NCBI GenBank assembly: GCA_013115135.1
Contig: JABANP010000063.1
Coordinates: forward strand, 119,248-183,247
Length of the DNA: 64,000 nucleotides
From: Perkinsus olseni
Lineage: Eukaryota; Perkinsozoa; Perkinsida; Perkinsidae
Reading direction: 5' to 3'
The notes beneath the pieces were generated by a model that ran no database searches, was not told where the DNA came from, and was given only the letters and a program-made list of their open reading frames with translations. Below, one piece after another: positions 33,472-44,945 of this stretch. The first letter of the stretch is position 1. Every line of letters begins with the position of its first letter. Both the position numbers and the translations under genes were made by a program.

Positions 33472-36098
33472 ATGTCTGCTAATATTGATAACACATCTTT
33501 TTCTTCACCTTCTACTGCTACAGTCCCGGAGAATATGGCGAGCAGTGGCTCTAAGCAGTCTGACGCTCCCCCGAGCCAAGCACCGCAGGCGGGAGGGGTA
33601 CCTGCCAGTATATCAACCAGTTCGACCATGCAGAAGGATCAGGACCATCAGCAGCAACAGCAGCAGCAGATGGGTTCTGGTGTTGGCCCTGTCGACTTGT
33701 CTCCACACAGTACGACTGTGCCCAACTCCACTCCCGGCAACGCCACAATTAACACTACTGCTACCCCTACCATGGCAGCTGCTTCATTGCCCGTAAGTCT
33801 CTCCCGTAGCGTGTATCGGTCACTTATCTTTCCTCCTCAGTCCAACGGGTCGATGAATTATCATGTGGCATCTTCGCCAGCGTCCTCGGCATCTCATGCA
33901 AGCAGCAAGGTGAGTATATCGCTATGATTTTTGTGCACAGCTCGCGTATTTTTCGGTGTCTAGGTTCTCTATGTTCGGAATATACCGATGTCCCTGAGCG
34001 AGCAGAACCTCATAGCTTACTGCCAGTCCTTCGGTCGAGTCACTAATATACTCATCCTCCGAGACAAGCGTCACGGCTTCATCGAGTTCGAGAATGAGAC
34101 GGAGGCACGTCGGTGTCACGCTTACTACAGCGCCAATCCCCTCACTATTGACGGACAGAGGCTTGACTTCGCGATATCTCGTTTCAGTGAGATCACAGGG
34201 AGACGCGTAAGGCAGAGAGCCTCCGTGCTTATTTAAGCCTCGTGTTTTTTCTTTCAGTATCCCGATTTACATCCGCCGAACCGTATTCTGCTGTTCACTA
34301 TCACCAACGTGGTTTACCCAGTCAACGTGTCGATGATAGCCCAGGTATGTCGAGTGCTTTCCATCTTGGTCTTTCGAAGTGCGGCCATTCGATGATTCCG
34401 TGGTAGGTCATGAGCCGTTATAATGCCCTTGAGAAGGTTGTGATCTTCACTCGAGGGAACGCCACCCACTGCCTTATTCAGATGAGCACATTAGAGGCTG
34501 CTGGTAAGGCTCATTCCTCATCAGACTCGAGTTACTGATTATCTGTTTCTCATTCAGTTGCGGCCAAAACGCAGTTGGACGGGCAGAACATTTTTACTCA
34601 CTGCAACACAATTCGAGTTCAATTCTCTGAGTTGTCCAAATTGGAGGTCAAATATAACAACGAGCGCTCCTGGGATTATACCAATCCCAGCTTACCAAGT
34701 GAGTATGAGGGCGTGGCCCTCTGAGTTTTCTTGATAGCGTGGCTCCCATCCGCCGGCGAGGAATGATTTTCGTCGATTCCTGGAGATTTTCTTACTCAGG
34801 TGGTCCTCCCGGAGCTATGGCCGGCTCTGGTCTCCTTGGTCCTCAGCAGCGAGGTATGAGCGGAGGTAGTAACAGGGATGTGACTGATATCCGGTATACT
34901 CACGGATGGTTTCCATCAATTGTTTGTGCTGTTCAGTCGCTGCTACCCCAGTCGTGTTCGTTCTCGGGTTGAATGAGAAGGACACAACTCCAGACGATCT
35001 GGCTGCTCTCTTCGCGGTCTACGGCAACGTCGTAAAGGTGAAGATTATGTACAAGGCAAGGAACAGCGCCCTGGTAATGCTAATGGGGAGCGTCTCATCC
35101 TCTATATTCATTGCTCCGTGATCGTAGGTTCAAATGCAAACCGTTGGAGAGTGTCATACGGCGATCGCCCACTTGAAGGGCATCAGGCTGCATGGCAACA
35201 AGCTGACTATGGAGATGAGTAAAGGTGGTCGTGAGTTGCCGCCGATTCCTCCACCGGGTACGTTCTCGTTAGTGAACATTCCTGCCGCTCGACCGCACTT
35301 CTACTCTTAGGCGCCGAGCAAACCGAGGCCGATCGCCTTAGCCGAGATTACACCAGTCAGAGTTACCTGTACGCTCGACATCGTGCGGATCAAACCAGCC
35401 GACCTTTCCCACCCAGCTCCAGTCTGTACTTTTCTAATATGCCTCACGGGACCACAGAAGAGGTAGGTTCGTCGGCCAACTATTCATTCGCTGCACTGAA
35501 CATTTTCAGGATCTTCGTGAGTTGCTGGATGCGTCGGGCTGCCAGTATACTGGCATCCGTTTCCTCAACGAGCAGCACCACATGGCTATCGTGCAGTGTG
35601 TCAGCCTTGACAATGCTATTGAAACTCTGTGCCGTGCTCACGCTAAGTAAGCCCACGGCATCTTGAGAATTCGCCTTTGATGCTCAATCTTGCAGGCCCG
35701 TTGGCCATCCTCCAAGGCCAGTTCGTGTGGGATTCGGTAATACTGTACCGAAGCGTCCCGTGACACCTCCGTTCACTCCTGCTCCGGTTGCTGTCATGCC
35801 TACTTTCGCGAATGGAGCTCCCGTCGATCCACTAGCCTACCAGAGTCGCACACCTCCAGTTCAAGCAGCAACACCTGTAGGAGACATGTCCGTGGCCGGC
35901 TCTTCTCAGAAGTCCTTCGAGATGATGAACGGCGTCCGAACTATGCCTAACCCCTACCAAGCTATGATGATGAGCAATGCTCGAACGCCTCCACCAGGAG
36001 TTCAGCGACAAGTCAGTGCAGGCCCGCAGGGCGGGCAGTTGTACTCTTCTTCGCCGAACCCGGTTGGGAGTGCCAATAATGCTCAGCAGCCTTTTTGA
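33472..36098 (+). CDS. PTB/hnRNP-L-type RNA-binding protein, copy 3 (four RRMs)
   Basis: This is the best conserved copy. A low-complexity Ser/Thr/Pro N terminus with a seven-Gln tract comes first. RRM1: [20 protein letters not shown] and [16 protein letters not shown], uninterrupted here although copies 1 and 2 have an intron after FEFE. RRM2: [38 protein letters not shown], then [19 protein letters not shown] and [15 protein letters not shown]3: [55 protein letters not shown]4: [14 protein letters not shown] and [17 protein letters not shown] Pro/Ser/Gln-rich tail of about 110 residues ends at a TGA. Likely binds pyrimidine-rich RNA in nucleus or cytoplasm. Exons and intron phases largely parallel copy 1. 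Confidence 0.9.
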
Positions 36099-37683
36099 GT
36101 AACTGTAACATGATGTTTTCCTGATGTGGGGTAGTGCTACCATTTGAACGAGTCCGGGTCGTATTGTGATGATGGCGATTGACTGTTGCTGACATCGGCC
36201 TCAGCTGAGGTCGTTGGCAGCGTGGTGATTGCTACTCAGTTTTTTTTCGAGCGCGCGTCTGTCGCATTGATTCGCTGGAAGTGTTTAGAGGTGGCAGTTG
36301 CGAGGACTGTTGTCCCTTATTGTTTATGGTGGAATCGAAACTATTCGAAGTCCTCATAATGATTATTTTAATCCTGTATTTTCCTTGTAGGGCAATACGC
36401 CTTGTACTGCTGCTGGTTGCTATTGTGTGCCTCTCTCAATTGTTGGCCTAATAGGTTTATAGCCAGCTGTCGTTGCGCTGAACATCATCATTGTCGTCTC
36501 CACCGGATGTGTCCCAAGAATTTGGGGGAATTCCCATCAGGCATCGTGGTCAGCGTTATGAAAACAGCCATATGTACTACCCGACTCTGTTACCTATTTT
36601 CTTACTTGATGTAGATAGTGTTTGATAATAATAGCAGCCTGAAAAAGAAATGAACTGAGATTGCGTGAGAAAGGAATTCTCGCGGGAGTGACTTGTTGTT
36701 GAGTTCTAGTTACCTAGTGCAGTAGTGTGAAACTGGTGCGGCGCACGGTTAATAGCCGATAACCGTCGTTTATCGACTGGCTTGTGATTTGACTCTGTCT
36801 CCGATATGAGGCCCGTGGCGTGAGTTTCACTTAGATCTACGTGCAAGTGTGGCTGCGCGCAGCCCAAAGGTTGGTGTGCAAGTCCTATCTGGAGGACTAT
36901 CTGTCGATTCCCTGCCGAGTAAGCTTTTTAGGCGTTCTTTACATGGGGATCTAGTTAGTGCCAATCTCCATGTATGGCCTCGGATCGAAGGACGCGATCT
37001 CACTGAGGGCAGTGCCTTCAGGCACACTCAACAATCCCCCTCATGACTTATCGCCGAGTGGCGAGGAACGCATTTCTCTAGTTGTTCCAGCTATACACAG
37101 GGTTGGGATCCGCTGTCTAGGAAGTCGTGAATCGACTGACTGATCACGGGACCCACGACTGCGTATTCGACCTAGGCGTTGGGTAACGATTCAACCAATT
37201 GCCAAGGAGACCCCATCCGGGGGGTACTACTTCCGGATTCGAACCGCCTGCGAAATGTTAGCACGAGGCTTCCGATGAGTGGCGTGCGTCAATTGCTTCC
37301 ACTAAATACAACGAAGAGGGAACATGCATAGCAGACGCGCAATCGAAGCCTTTAAGACCTTCCCCACGGAGCGGGTTCGACCGATCTAACAGCATGGCCC
37401 GCGGCGGGCCGCCCGCCACTGTAGTGCTCTCCTTCCTGCAGAGGGTGACGCCCTATACAAGCCTCTGACGGCCATCGCAGCTCGCTCCTCTTTTAACACA
37501 AGCTGGCCGTTGCAAGTCACAACTCAAAACTCAACTCTCTCGATTCAACCCCGAGTCTGCAAAGACACTAACGCACTTCGTAAAAATGATGATCTTGCTC
37601 AGCGTACTACACAGAACACAATGTTATTAGAAGCATTGAAGATGAATGTAAGCGCCGCCGCGTTCAAAACTCATACAGAGCGG
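36099..37683. other. Intergenic between convergent genes
   Basis: About 1.6 kb separates the ends of PTB-like copy 3 (plus) and succinyl-CoA ligase alpha (minus). No gene was found. A perfect 14-base palindrome, GGCTGCGCGCAGCC, lies near 36849-36862, and a GC-rich patch near 37393-37412. A T-arm-like string near 37231 does not fold into a tRNA. Confidence 0.5.
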
Positions 37684-39098
37684 TCAGGATAGCGCTGCTT
37701 GTACATCTCCAGCATCCTCACACCCAGGTCGGCTGGCGAACGAACCACACTTGCTCCACAATCTTCCAGCGCGGCAATCTTCGTAGCAGCTGTGCCCTTA
37801 CCCCCGGAGATGATAGCGCCGGCGTGTCCCATCCTGAGACAAAGTACGGTATGATGTATACCGCGAAAGAGCTATACGGCAACCCACCTGCGGCCCGGAG
37901 GTGCAGTTACGCCCGCGATGAACGAAACGACCGGTTTGTTGTCCTTGTTGTGCTGCTTGAGCCATTCAGCGGCTTCCTCCTCGGCGGCTCCTCCGATCTC
38001 GCCGATGAGAATTATGCCTGCGGAAATATATCGGAAAACATCCTGAGTGATCGCGAGATGGATGAACATCAGACGCACATACCTTCGGTTTGAGGGATCC
38101 TGTACGAAACCTCTCTAAGCAGTCGATAAAGTTGGTGCCATTGAAAGGATCACCACCAATGCCAACGACAGTGCTTTGACCCAAACCGACTTCAGTTGTT
38201 TGATTCACGGCTTCGTAGGTCAGAGTTCCCGACCTAAAAGAGAACAGCATGATTCATCACACGTGAAGCTGCACACAGCAACTTCCAAGGCCGAAGACGA
38301 TACCTTGATACGACTCCGATCTTTCCTTTCTTGTGAATGTAGCCAGGCATGATACCGATCTTGCATTCACCGGGCTTGATTATGCCCGGGCAGTTAGGGC
38401 CGATTAGACGAGTCTTGCCCCCTGCCATTCTCAAAGCGGCCTTCACCTAAGCAGGCACACAGTAAAGGAAGGTTGTGCGGGGGAAAATCTCACCTTGACC
38501 ATATCGTGTTGGGGAATGCCTTCCGTGATGCAGACCAAGAGCGGAATCTCCGCCTGAAAGGAAAACAAGTGCCCCAAAAGGCTCCTAAGCAACGCGGGTG
38601 CTTCATTACCTCTATGGCTTCCAAGCAAGCCGATGCGGCTCCTGGCGGCGGGACATAAACGACGGTGGCATCCGCCCCGGTAGCTTGACGTGCCTCCATG
38701 ACGTTGGCGAAGATCGGTAAGTCCTGCGATGGCCGCTCAACAAGATTCCAGGATAATACAGAGCCCACCTTCCCTCCGACGTTGTGAGTGGTTCCAGCCT
38801 TCTTCGGATTCACACCGCCCACCATTTTGGTGCCGTACTCGATTGCTTGAGCAGTATGGAACGTTCCTTGCTTTCCAGTGAGGCCCTGAGCGACAGGAAG
38901 CAGCCATGCAAACATACCCTTCGACAGTGTTAGTCGCTCCACCTGGCAGATAACCTTCGTGTTCTTGTCGACCCACACGCGAGCAGTAGAGGAAAAGGCT
39001 CGAGCGGCCATGCTCGAAAGCGGTACGGCAGCAGCACCGCGGTGGACCAAGGTGGACAACATGGATGGACGAATCCGGAAAAACTGCTGAGTCATCAT
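37684..39098 (-). CDS. SUCLG1: Succinate-CoA ligase subunit alpha, mitochondrial
   Basis: It catalyses the substrate-level phosphorylation step of the TCA cycle (succinyl-CoA to succinate) together with a beta subunit. On the minus strand the ATG at 39098 opens an Arg/Ser-rich presequence, then [10 protein letters not shown] and, after an intron, [20 protein letters not shown], the CoA-binding Rossmann motif. Further exons give [116 protein letters not shown] and [15 protein letters not shown]. The phospho-histidine motif [13 protein letters not shown] follows, and the stop is at 37684. Each exon matches the family almost residue for residue. One 57-nt intron (after TTHN, before DLPIF) is a multiple of three with no stop, so it reads through. 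Confidence 0.95.
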
Positions 39099-39342
39099 CA
39101 ATCCTCGCAATGAGCAGAACGCCGATACGCAGAGCTTGAACAACTCAGAAGGCTCGACAAGGGAACTTCGAAGCTAGCGACGGTTGCGAGCTCAGCGACC
39201 CCGCCAGGGTGGTTCAATCACACATGGAAGTCGTTCACCGTTCAGCTCGGGGAGAAACTCCGATTCATAACGCAATCACAGTAAATCAAGCGAAGCAGGT
39301 GAATTTGGCAAAAGCCTTATATATATCATAGCCTCAGCTTGA

Positions 39343-39999
39343 TCAACTTGGGGAATCTCGTTCAGCTCCTCGCTTGTCTTCGACGATCTGAACAGAGGTT
39401 AGGTATTCCTCATAGGAGAGAACTAGCAAGCGGGACCCTTACCCTGAAGGCCACCAGCGAAAAGAGGCGCGAGTCGAGTAGAACAGTCGTCAACGGTACG
39501 TAAGTCGCATGACTTGACCCGAATCACTGCAAGCCGCATCCCGTAAAGAAACGCAATGAGATGCCGATAAGCAGCGACGACTCCAGGGAGCATATCCTAC
39601 AAGGCCAACGAACGATGGGTCATCTAAGAACCGTCCCGCTTACTCATGCAAGAATTCTATCCCGCAACCTCAGTAGCAACAACCATAGTCAAAGCAAGCG
39701 AAGATCTGATGAGGCTGATGATCTGATGATCTGACGGCTTACATGAGGCCTTATAGTCGTGCAATAGCATCTGATCTGAAGGCGAAAGATCGCGAAACTC
39801 GATGTAACGCAGAACGGCGAGGAACCATGAGGGACGGTGTGCCAACTTGATAATACAGAGAAACAAGCCCGTGACGGAACCCGACAAGAACGCAGAGCGC
39901 GACTGTAGGAATCCTCTCAAGAGCAGCAACTGAGTGATTGAACGGTACCACCCTTAGGGACGGGAGCACCGAAGAGCAGACCTCAACTAATCGCCGCGA
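39343..39999 (-). CDS. GINS-complex subunit, Sld5-like (tentative)
   Basis: Minus-strand exons were stitched by phase. The first readable exon (about 39950-39880) contains AALERIPTVALCVLVG, comparable to the ERIRYVL helix of Sld5. A 49-nt in-phase intron then leads to FRDLSPSDQMLLHDYKA, comparable to the LSPEE...EY helix that is general to GINS proteins. A later exon from about 39604 has RLAVIRVKSCDLRTVDD and ends TRLAPLFAGGLQIVED, close to the Sld5 C terminus (IAPLVASGAVQLI in animals). GINS is part of the CMG replicative helicase. The match is short and the intron between the last two parts is not resolved, so this stays tentative. The 5' end may reach about 40080. Confidence 0.35.
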
Positions 40000-40106
40000 T
40001 CACCTTCAATTTTATAGGATGCAAACTCACAGCAGACTTACCCTCTTGACCGAGGTCGAAGCATCATCATACGTTCAAGTTCATAGGAGGAAAAACACCG
40101 GTGTTG

Positions 40107-42252
40107 TCACTGACCACCTCGATAGGGAGGAGTCTGGGGATTCTGATTGCCCACTTGAGCATAGTAGTTCCTCCAAGCAGCGGCATTTTGCTGGTTGCTG
40201 ACATTCATCTGCTGTTGATATGCAGCCCATTGAGAATAGTATTGAGCCATTGGGTCCATTCCACCACCGCCACCTTGCATCATGCCCTGACCACCTGGTG
40301 ACATACCGTATCCTTGTGGTTGTTGTGACGGAGGCGGCATTCCGGTATTATTATATCCCTGCTGCTGCATCATCGGCCCTTGATGAGCCTGTTGTTGCAT
40401 CATAGGCTGCTGCTGCTGCTGCTGTTGTGGCTGATAGTTTGGGTATTGTTGTTGCACGATGGTGACGATCCTTCCATTGGTCTTCATCGATAATTGCATT
40501 AGAGCTGCCTGAACTCCCCGTTGCCGGCCCCTGCAGGGTCATTTTACGAGGAGTCCTCTGATCCACACTTTTTTCAATCTGACATTCTGACAGGCTACAG
40601 TCAGCTTGCATGCCCTTATGTTCTCTCCACCACGGCCGATAACAAGCCCAGCGCAATCAGAGGGTACGTCAACAACGGCTCTATCGATGGGTCCGGACGC
40701 GGGCAAGAGGTGAGACCAAGGATCCATGCCAGGCATACCATAAGCAGGCTGGGGCATCATACCTCTCATACCATACGGACTATCCCACATGCTGCCGCCC
40801 TTCCCGCCAGACATCCACCCGCCAGCCGAGCGGAGCTCCTGCTCACGCCTGAACGCGGGGTTGGCCACCTCGAAGTCTCGAATGATCGCCTTGACATCGA
40901 CGCTGCCGTCCCGGATGCCCTCCACCATTTGCATACCGGCCTGGACCTCTTCGGCCGTGCCGACAACGCGGCACTCTCGCGGTTCCCCACGCTGAAGGCC
41001 CCGTTGCTGTATGTCAATCCTGCAGCCGGTGCGGTCCGATATGACCTACAGGACCATCGTCAGTAGCTCATCGACACACAGTCACGCTGATCTTACCTTG
41101 ACCACGCATCCCCGCGGTCCCAGAATATCGCCAACCCGCTCATCCGGCACAATCACGACCTGTTGTATCTCGCCCTCCAGAGGATGCATCGGCTTTGTTT
41201 GGCGCTCAATAGCGCGGATGCCGCGCTAACAAACACCTCGTCCACGAACAAAGCAGCGCGATTATGACTATTCCTACCTGGAGGTCCTGCTCGTTCTCGG
41301 CATCGATGTGGAATAGAGAATACCCACTGTCCTTCGTATGCTGGTCACACTGAAATGGAAGCCCATTCATTGATCATTGGTCAAAGTATGAGCGATCTCA
41401 CCTCAATGTGGCAGCGAGTGGTGTTCCGAGTGCTCATCAAGTTTGCCCCACCCCTACCGATGATCTGTGCCACACAGTGCTGCGGAACTTTCACAGTATG
41501 ACGGAACGGTCCGGCATCAGGTCCCCAGTGGTGGGCGTCGACGCCAGCTGGAAATGGTGCAGGACCAATGGGCCGGCCAGCAGATTCAACAGAGGCGCCA
41601 GCGGCGGCCGGAGACGGAGTACGGGCAGCATCAGCACTGGAAGGCGGTGTGGCGGTAACTGCTTTACCTTCTGAAGACACGATACGATAACCGGTCACTC
41701 CGGACTATGAGCAGCTTTCGCCCTCGAGGCTACTCCTACCGGTGGCGTTTGTCTCAAGCTGGGCGTGAGTATCCGGAGTGGTCTCGGCGGTAGAGCCTTG
41801 CACCTCGGTAGCATCCCTTTTGAGCGCCTCTCCTGTTTTCTGCGTTTGTTCTCCTCCCTCGGTCGCAGTCTTCTTAGTAGGAGGCTCTTCAGTAGGCGTT
41901 GTAGCTTCCACAGCGCCCTCCTCACGACCCCTCTTCTCCCCTCCGGCAGTGCCATCAACTGCCGGTTCAGTTCCGCTCACTTCTTTCTGTTTGCCATCCT
42001 CAGGAGTAGGCTGGGCCTCAGCAGAAGCAGTACCAGATTCCTAAGACGACGCTCATTACAAACCCTGAACCCAACAGGCACCTCCCATTCTAGTACCTGG
42101 TTGATGCCCACCTCCGGCTCCGTCGCCTTACTCTCAGCGGGTGTTGCATCGGTAGCAGCAGTGTCGACAGCGAGCGGTGCTGAGGAGCTTTCGCCCAGTG
42201 CGTTGCCAGCATCAGCCACCGACGACTCGGGGGCACTGGAGGACATTTCCAA
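40107..42252 (-). CDS. Triple-KH, Gln-rich RNA-binding protein, copy A (frameshifted)
   Basis: Minus-strand gene starting MEMSSSAPESSVADAG at 42252. An acidic/Thr-rich leader with EEPPTKK is followed by KH1: TVKVPQHCVAQIIGRGGANL (about 41450). KH2: VIVPDERVGDILGPRGCVVK (about 41120). A linker with VDVKAIIRDFEVANP and GGWMSGGKGGSMW precedes KH3: AVVDVPSDCAGLVIGRGGEN (about 40650), and a Gln/Met/Gly-rich C-terminal domain with a run of seven Gln. All three GxxG loops are intact. The layout resembles FUBP/KHSRP-type proteins. Compared with copy B, one G is missing in the run at 40613-40615 (after ENIR in KH3) and one extra C lies in 40516-40519. Together they shift and then restore the frame, with a stop in between, so the gene as written is broken. 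The protein is otherwise well conserved, which favours assembly error. Confidence 0.8.
40209..40566. repeat. Nearly identical block shared with KH copy B (unit 1)
   Basis: It aligns with 43002-43361 with only a few substitutions, three 3-base indels and one 1-base indel. It covers the Gln-rich tail and the end of KH3. Flanking coding sequence is much more diverged, which points to recent gene conversion or local duplication. Confidence 0.85.
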
Positions 42253-42902
42253 GGGAACTCGACTACCATAATCACGCGTAACAAGGCGTCTTGTCCTAAA
42301 AGCGAAGGCGCATGGCCTGGTCCGAACAGGCTATGCTCGACCATAGGCGACTGATCTATGGAGGACCGTTCGCTTGATAAGACAGTTGGTTCTGCGGCAG
42401 ATCATTAACTGTCCTCCCCTGACTCTCTCTCGAGCACACATTTTCGCTCGACTGTAAACGGTGCCGCACCTTTACCAGTGCTGAAATCGCCAGCCGTACG
42501 GAAGAGGGCAACAAGGACTATCACAACACCCATCCGTCGTTCCTGCGATTGGACGGTCTTTAAGCTTACATCACCACGTCTCGTACGACAGTGTTCATCA
42601 AAAGCGATCACCAGGGCGTGCGCGGTTGTCATTTGCGGCACGTGATCTGTTGATCATACGCTGAGAAGAATGAAGGAGACGGCCCTTCCACTCTGACTAT
42701 ACTCAGCAACACAGAACCACCGAATTGGAATATTTACTGCAAAATGTGACATCTCTTAGATCAACGCAGACGGTCTAGTAGGTCAGCAGGGAGGGAACTT
42801 CAGGTACCCAGCACATAAGAAGAGGCGATGACCACAGAGCAGGAAAACGCGTCGCAGCATGGTACGTAGAGAGCGACAGAGGAACAGGAGGAGGTCTTAA
42901 AG
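42253..42902. other. Intergenic between KH copies
   Basis: About 650 bases holding the presumed 5' region of copy A and the 3' region of copy B. Open frames are short and without motifs. Confidence 0.5.
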
Positions 42903-44945
42903 TCATTGAGGACTGGGCCCTTGCGACGGCGGTTGCTGATACCCCATGGACGCGTAATACTTGCTCCAAGCAGCCGCATTAGCCTGATTACTAGCGGCAA
43001 CCTGCTGTTGATATGCAGCCCATTGAGAATAGTATTGAGCCATTGGGTCCATTCCACCACCGCCACCACTTTGCATCATGCCCTGACCACCTGGTGACAT
43101 ACCGTATCCTTGTGGTTGTTGTGACGGAGGCGGCATTCCGGTATTATTGTTATATCCCTGCTGCTGCATCATCGGCCCTTGATGAGCCTGTTGTTGCATC
43201 ATAGGCTGCTGCTGCTGCTGTTGTGGCTGATAGTTTGGGTATTGTTGTTGCACGATGGTGACGATCCTTCCATTGGTCTTCATCGATAATTGCATTAGAG
43301 CTGCCTGAACTCCCGTTGCCGGCCCCTGCAGAGTCATTTTACGAGGAGTCCTCTGATCCACCCCCTTCTCTATCTGACACTCTGACAGGCTACACTGCGA
43401 CTTCAGTCCTTTCACATTCTCCCCGCCACGGCCAATCACAAGTCCAGCACAGTCCGCAGGCACGTCAATAACGGCCCTATCGATAGGCCCGGATGCCGGC
43501 AGGAGATGAGACCACGCTTCTTGAGCTCCAAAGCCTCCGTATGCCGCCTGCGACACATAGTCGGCCCGCCCACCATAGGGGCTCTCCCATGAACCGCTGC
43601 CCTTGCCACTCGACATCCAGCCAGAGGGGGACCGATTATCCGGCTGATCTCTGCGGAAGTTAGGGTTGGCCTCTTCGAACTCTCTTATGAGAGCCTTAAC
43701 GTCGATGAGCATGTCCCTGATGCCCTCCACCATCTGGATACCCGCTTGAACTTCCTCAGGGCTGCCGATGATCCTGCAGGCACGCGCTTCGCCTCGCTGG
43801 AGGCCTCGCTGCTGCATATCGATTCGGCACCCAGTGCGATCGGCGATAACCTGAGACGCATGAAACACTGAGAAGACAATTTCAAAGCAGGTAACGACGA
43901 GAATCGTCCTACTACCTTTACAACACATCCGCGAGGTCCGAGGATATCACCAACCCGTTCATCAGGAACTTGAACGACATGCTGTATCTCACCTTCCAAA
44001 GGTTCCATGGGTTTCGTTTGTCGTTCGATGGCTCTGATCGCGCGCTGAAAGCATAGAGGACACTTGCACTATTCGCACAGGATTCGTCAACGAGTATCAA
44101 TGCCCGCCTGGCATGCATCTATAGTCCGCGTGCGTCAGTGACGCGCTCACCTGCAGGTCTTCCTCGCTGTTACCGTCTATGTGGAAAAGCGAGTACCCCT
44201 GGTCTTTCGTGTGCTGGTCACACTGAAGAGGAGAAGGCCATCGTACAGGACGCATGATGAGCTCAAAACGATTACCTCAATGTGACATCGAGATGTGTTC
44301 CGAGTACTTGTCAAGTTGGCTCCCCCTCGACCGATGATCTGGGCCACACAATGCTGCGGCACCTTCAGCGTATGACGGAATGGGCCAGCATCAGCTCCCC
44401 AGCGATGTTGGTCTAGCTGTCCGTCTGGAGCTGCAGGGCCAAAAGGTACCGGTGGAGTTGAAGGCCCGATGGGAGCCGCTTGGGTCGAACCTGCGCACCG
44501 ATATGTCTCCGTGGATCGAGGCAACGACTAGACGAATTACCGTTAATTTGCGGAGTGGTCTCGGCAGCAGAGCTTTGCATCTCAGTAGCATTCCTTGTTA
44601 CCTCCGCCCCTCCTGTTTTCGGTGGTTGCTCTTCTCCTTCGCTCGCAGCCTTCTTAGTGGGGGGCTCTTCATTGGAAGTTTCCGCTCCCACAAGATCCTC
44701 TTCACGGGACCTCTTCTCCCCTCCGATGGCGCCACCCAGTTCCGCCGCATGCGCACCAAGCGAGACCGAGCTCTCGGATACAGGGACCTGGAACACTCCT
44801 TATCGTTAGTCTGCCGTACTGCTAAGCCCGGGTTGCTCTGTATTACATGCGTGTTCGTATCACCCTGGGCCTCCAGCGGAGCAGCAACAGCCACGCCGCC
44901 CGGGCTGGTCGTCGGATGCTCGACGGCGGACTCGGAAGCCGACAT
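42903..44945 (-). CDS. Triple-KH, Gln-rich RNA-binding protein, copy B (intact)
   Basis: It begins MSASESAVEHPTTSPGG at 44945, joined by an intron to VFQVPVSESSVSLG and an EEPPTKK leader as in copy A. KH1: TLKVPQHCVAQIIGRGGANL. KH2: VQVPDERVGDILGPRGCVVK, then CRIDMQQRGLQRGEARACRI. A linker with GWMSSGKGSGSWESPYGG leads to KH3: AVIDVPADCAGLVIGRGGEN, running without a break into LSECQIEKGVDQRTPRKM. The final 130 residues are Gln/Met/Gly/Pro-rich with repeats of MMQQQ and QYYSQWAAYQQQ, likely a condensate- or interaction-prone tail. The last exon is uninterrupted over about 1 kb. KH domains read short single-stranded RNA or DNA motifs. Partner or target unknown. Confidence 0.88.
43002..43361. 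repeat. Nearly identical block shared with KH copy A (unit 2)
   Basis: This is the counterpart of 40209-40566. The differences are mostly whole-codon indels (a Gln, an Asn and a Ser/Gly codon), as expected for selected coding sequence. The exception is the single-base C difference at 43312-43314 (CCC here, CCCC in copy A). Confidence 0.85.

Noticed and set aside
37220..37260. T-arm-like string GGATTCGAACC
   Set aside because: Neither strand gives paired acceptor, anticodon and T stems around it.
40400..40440. CTG/CTT-rich repeats as a microsatellite or CRISPR-like array
   Set aside because: They are the antisense of in-frame glutamine codons in the KH proteins.
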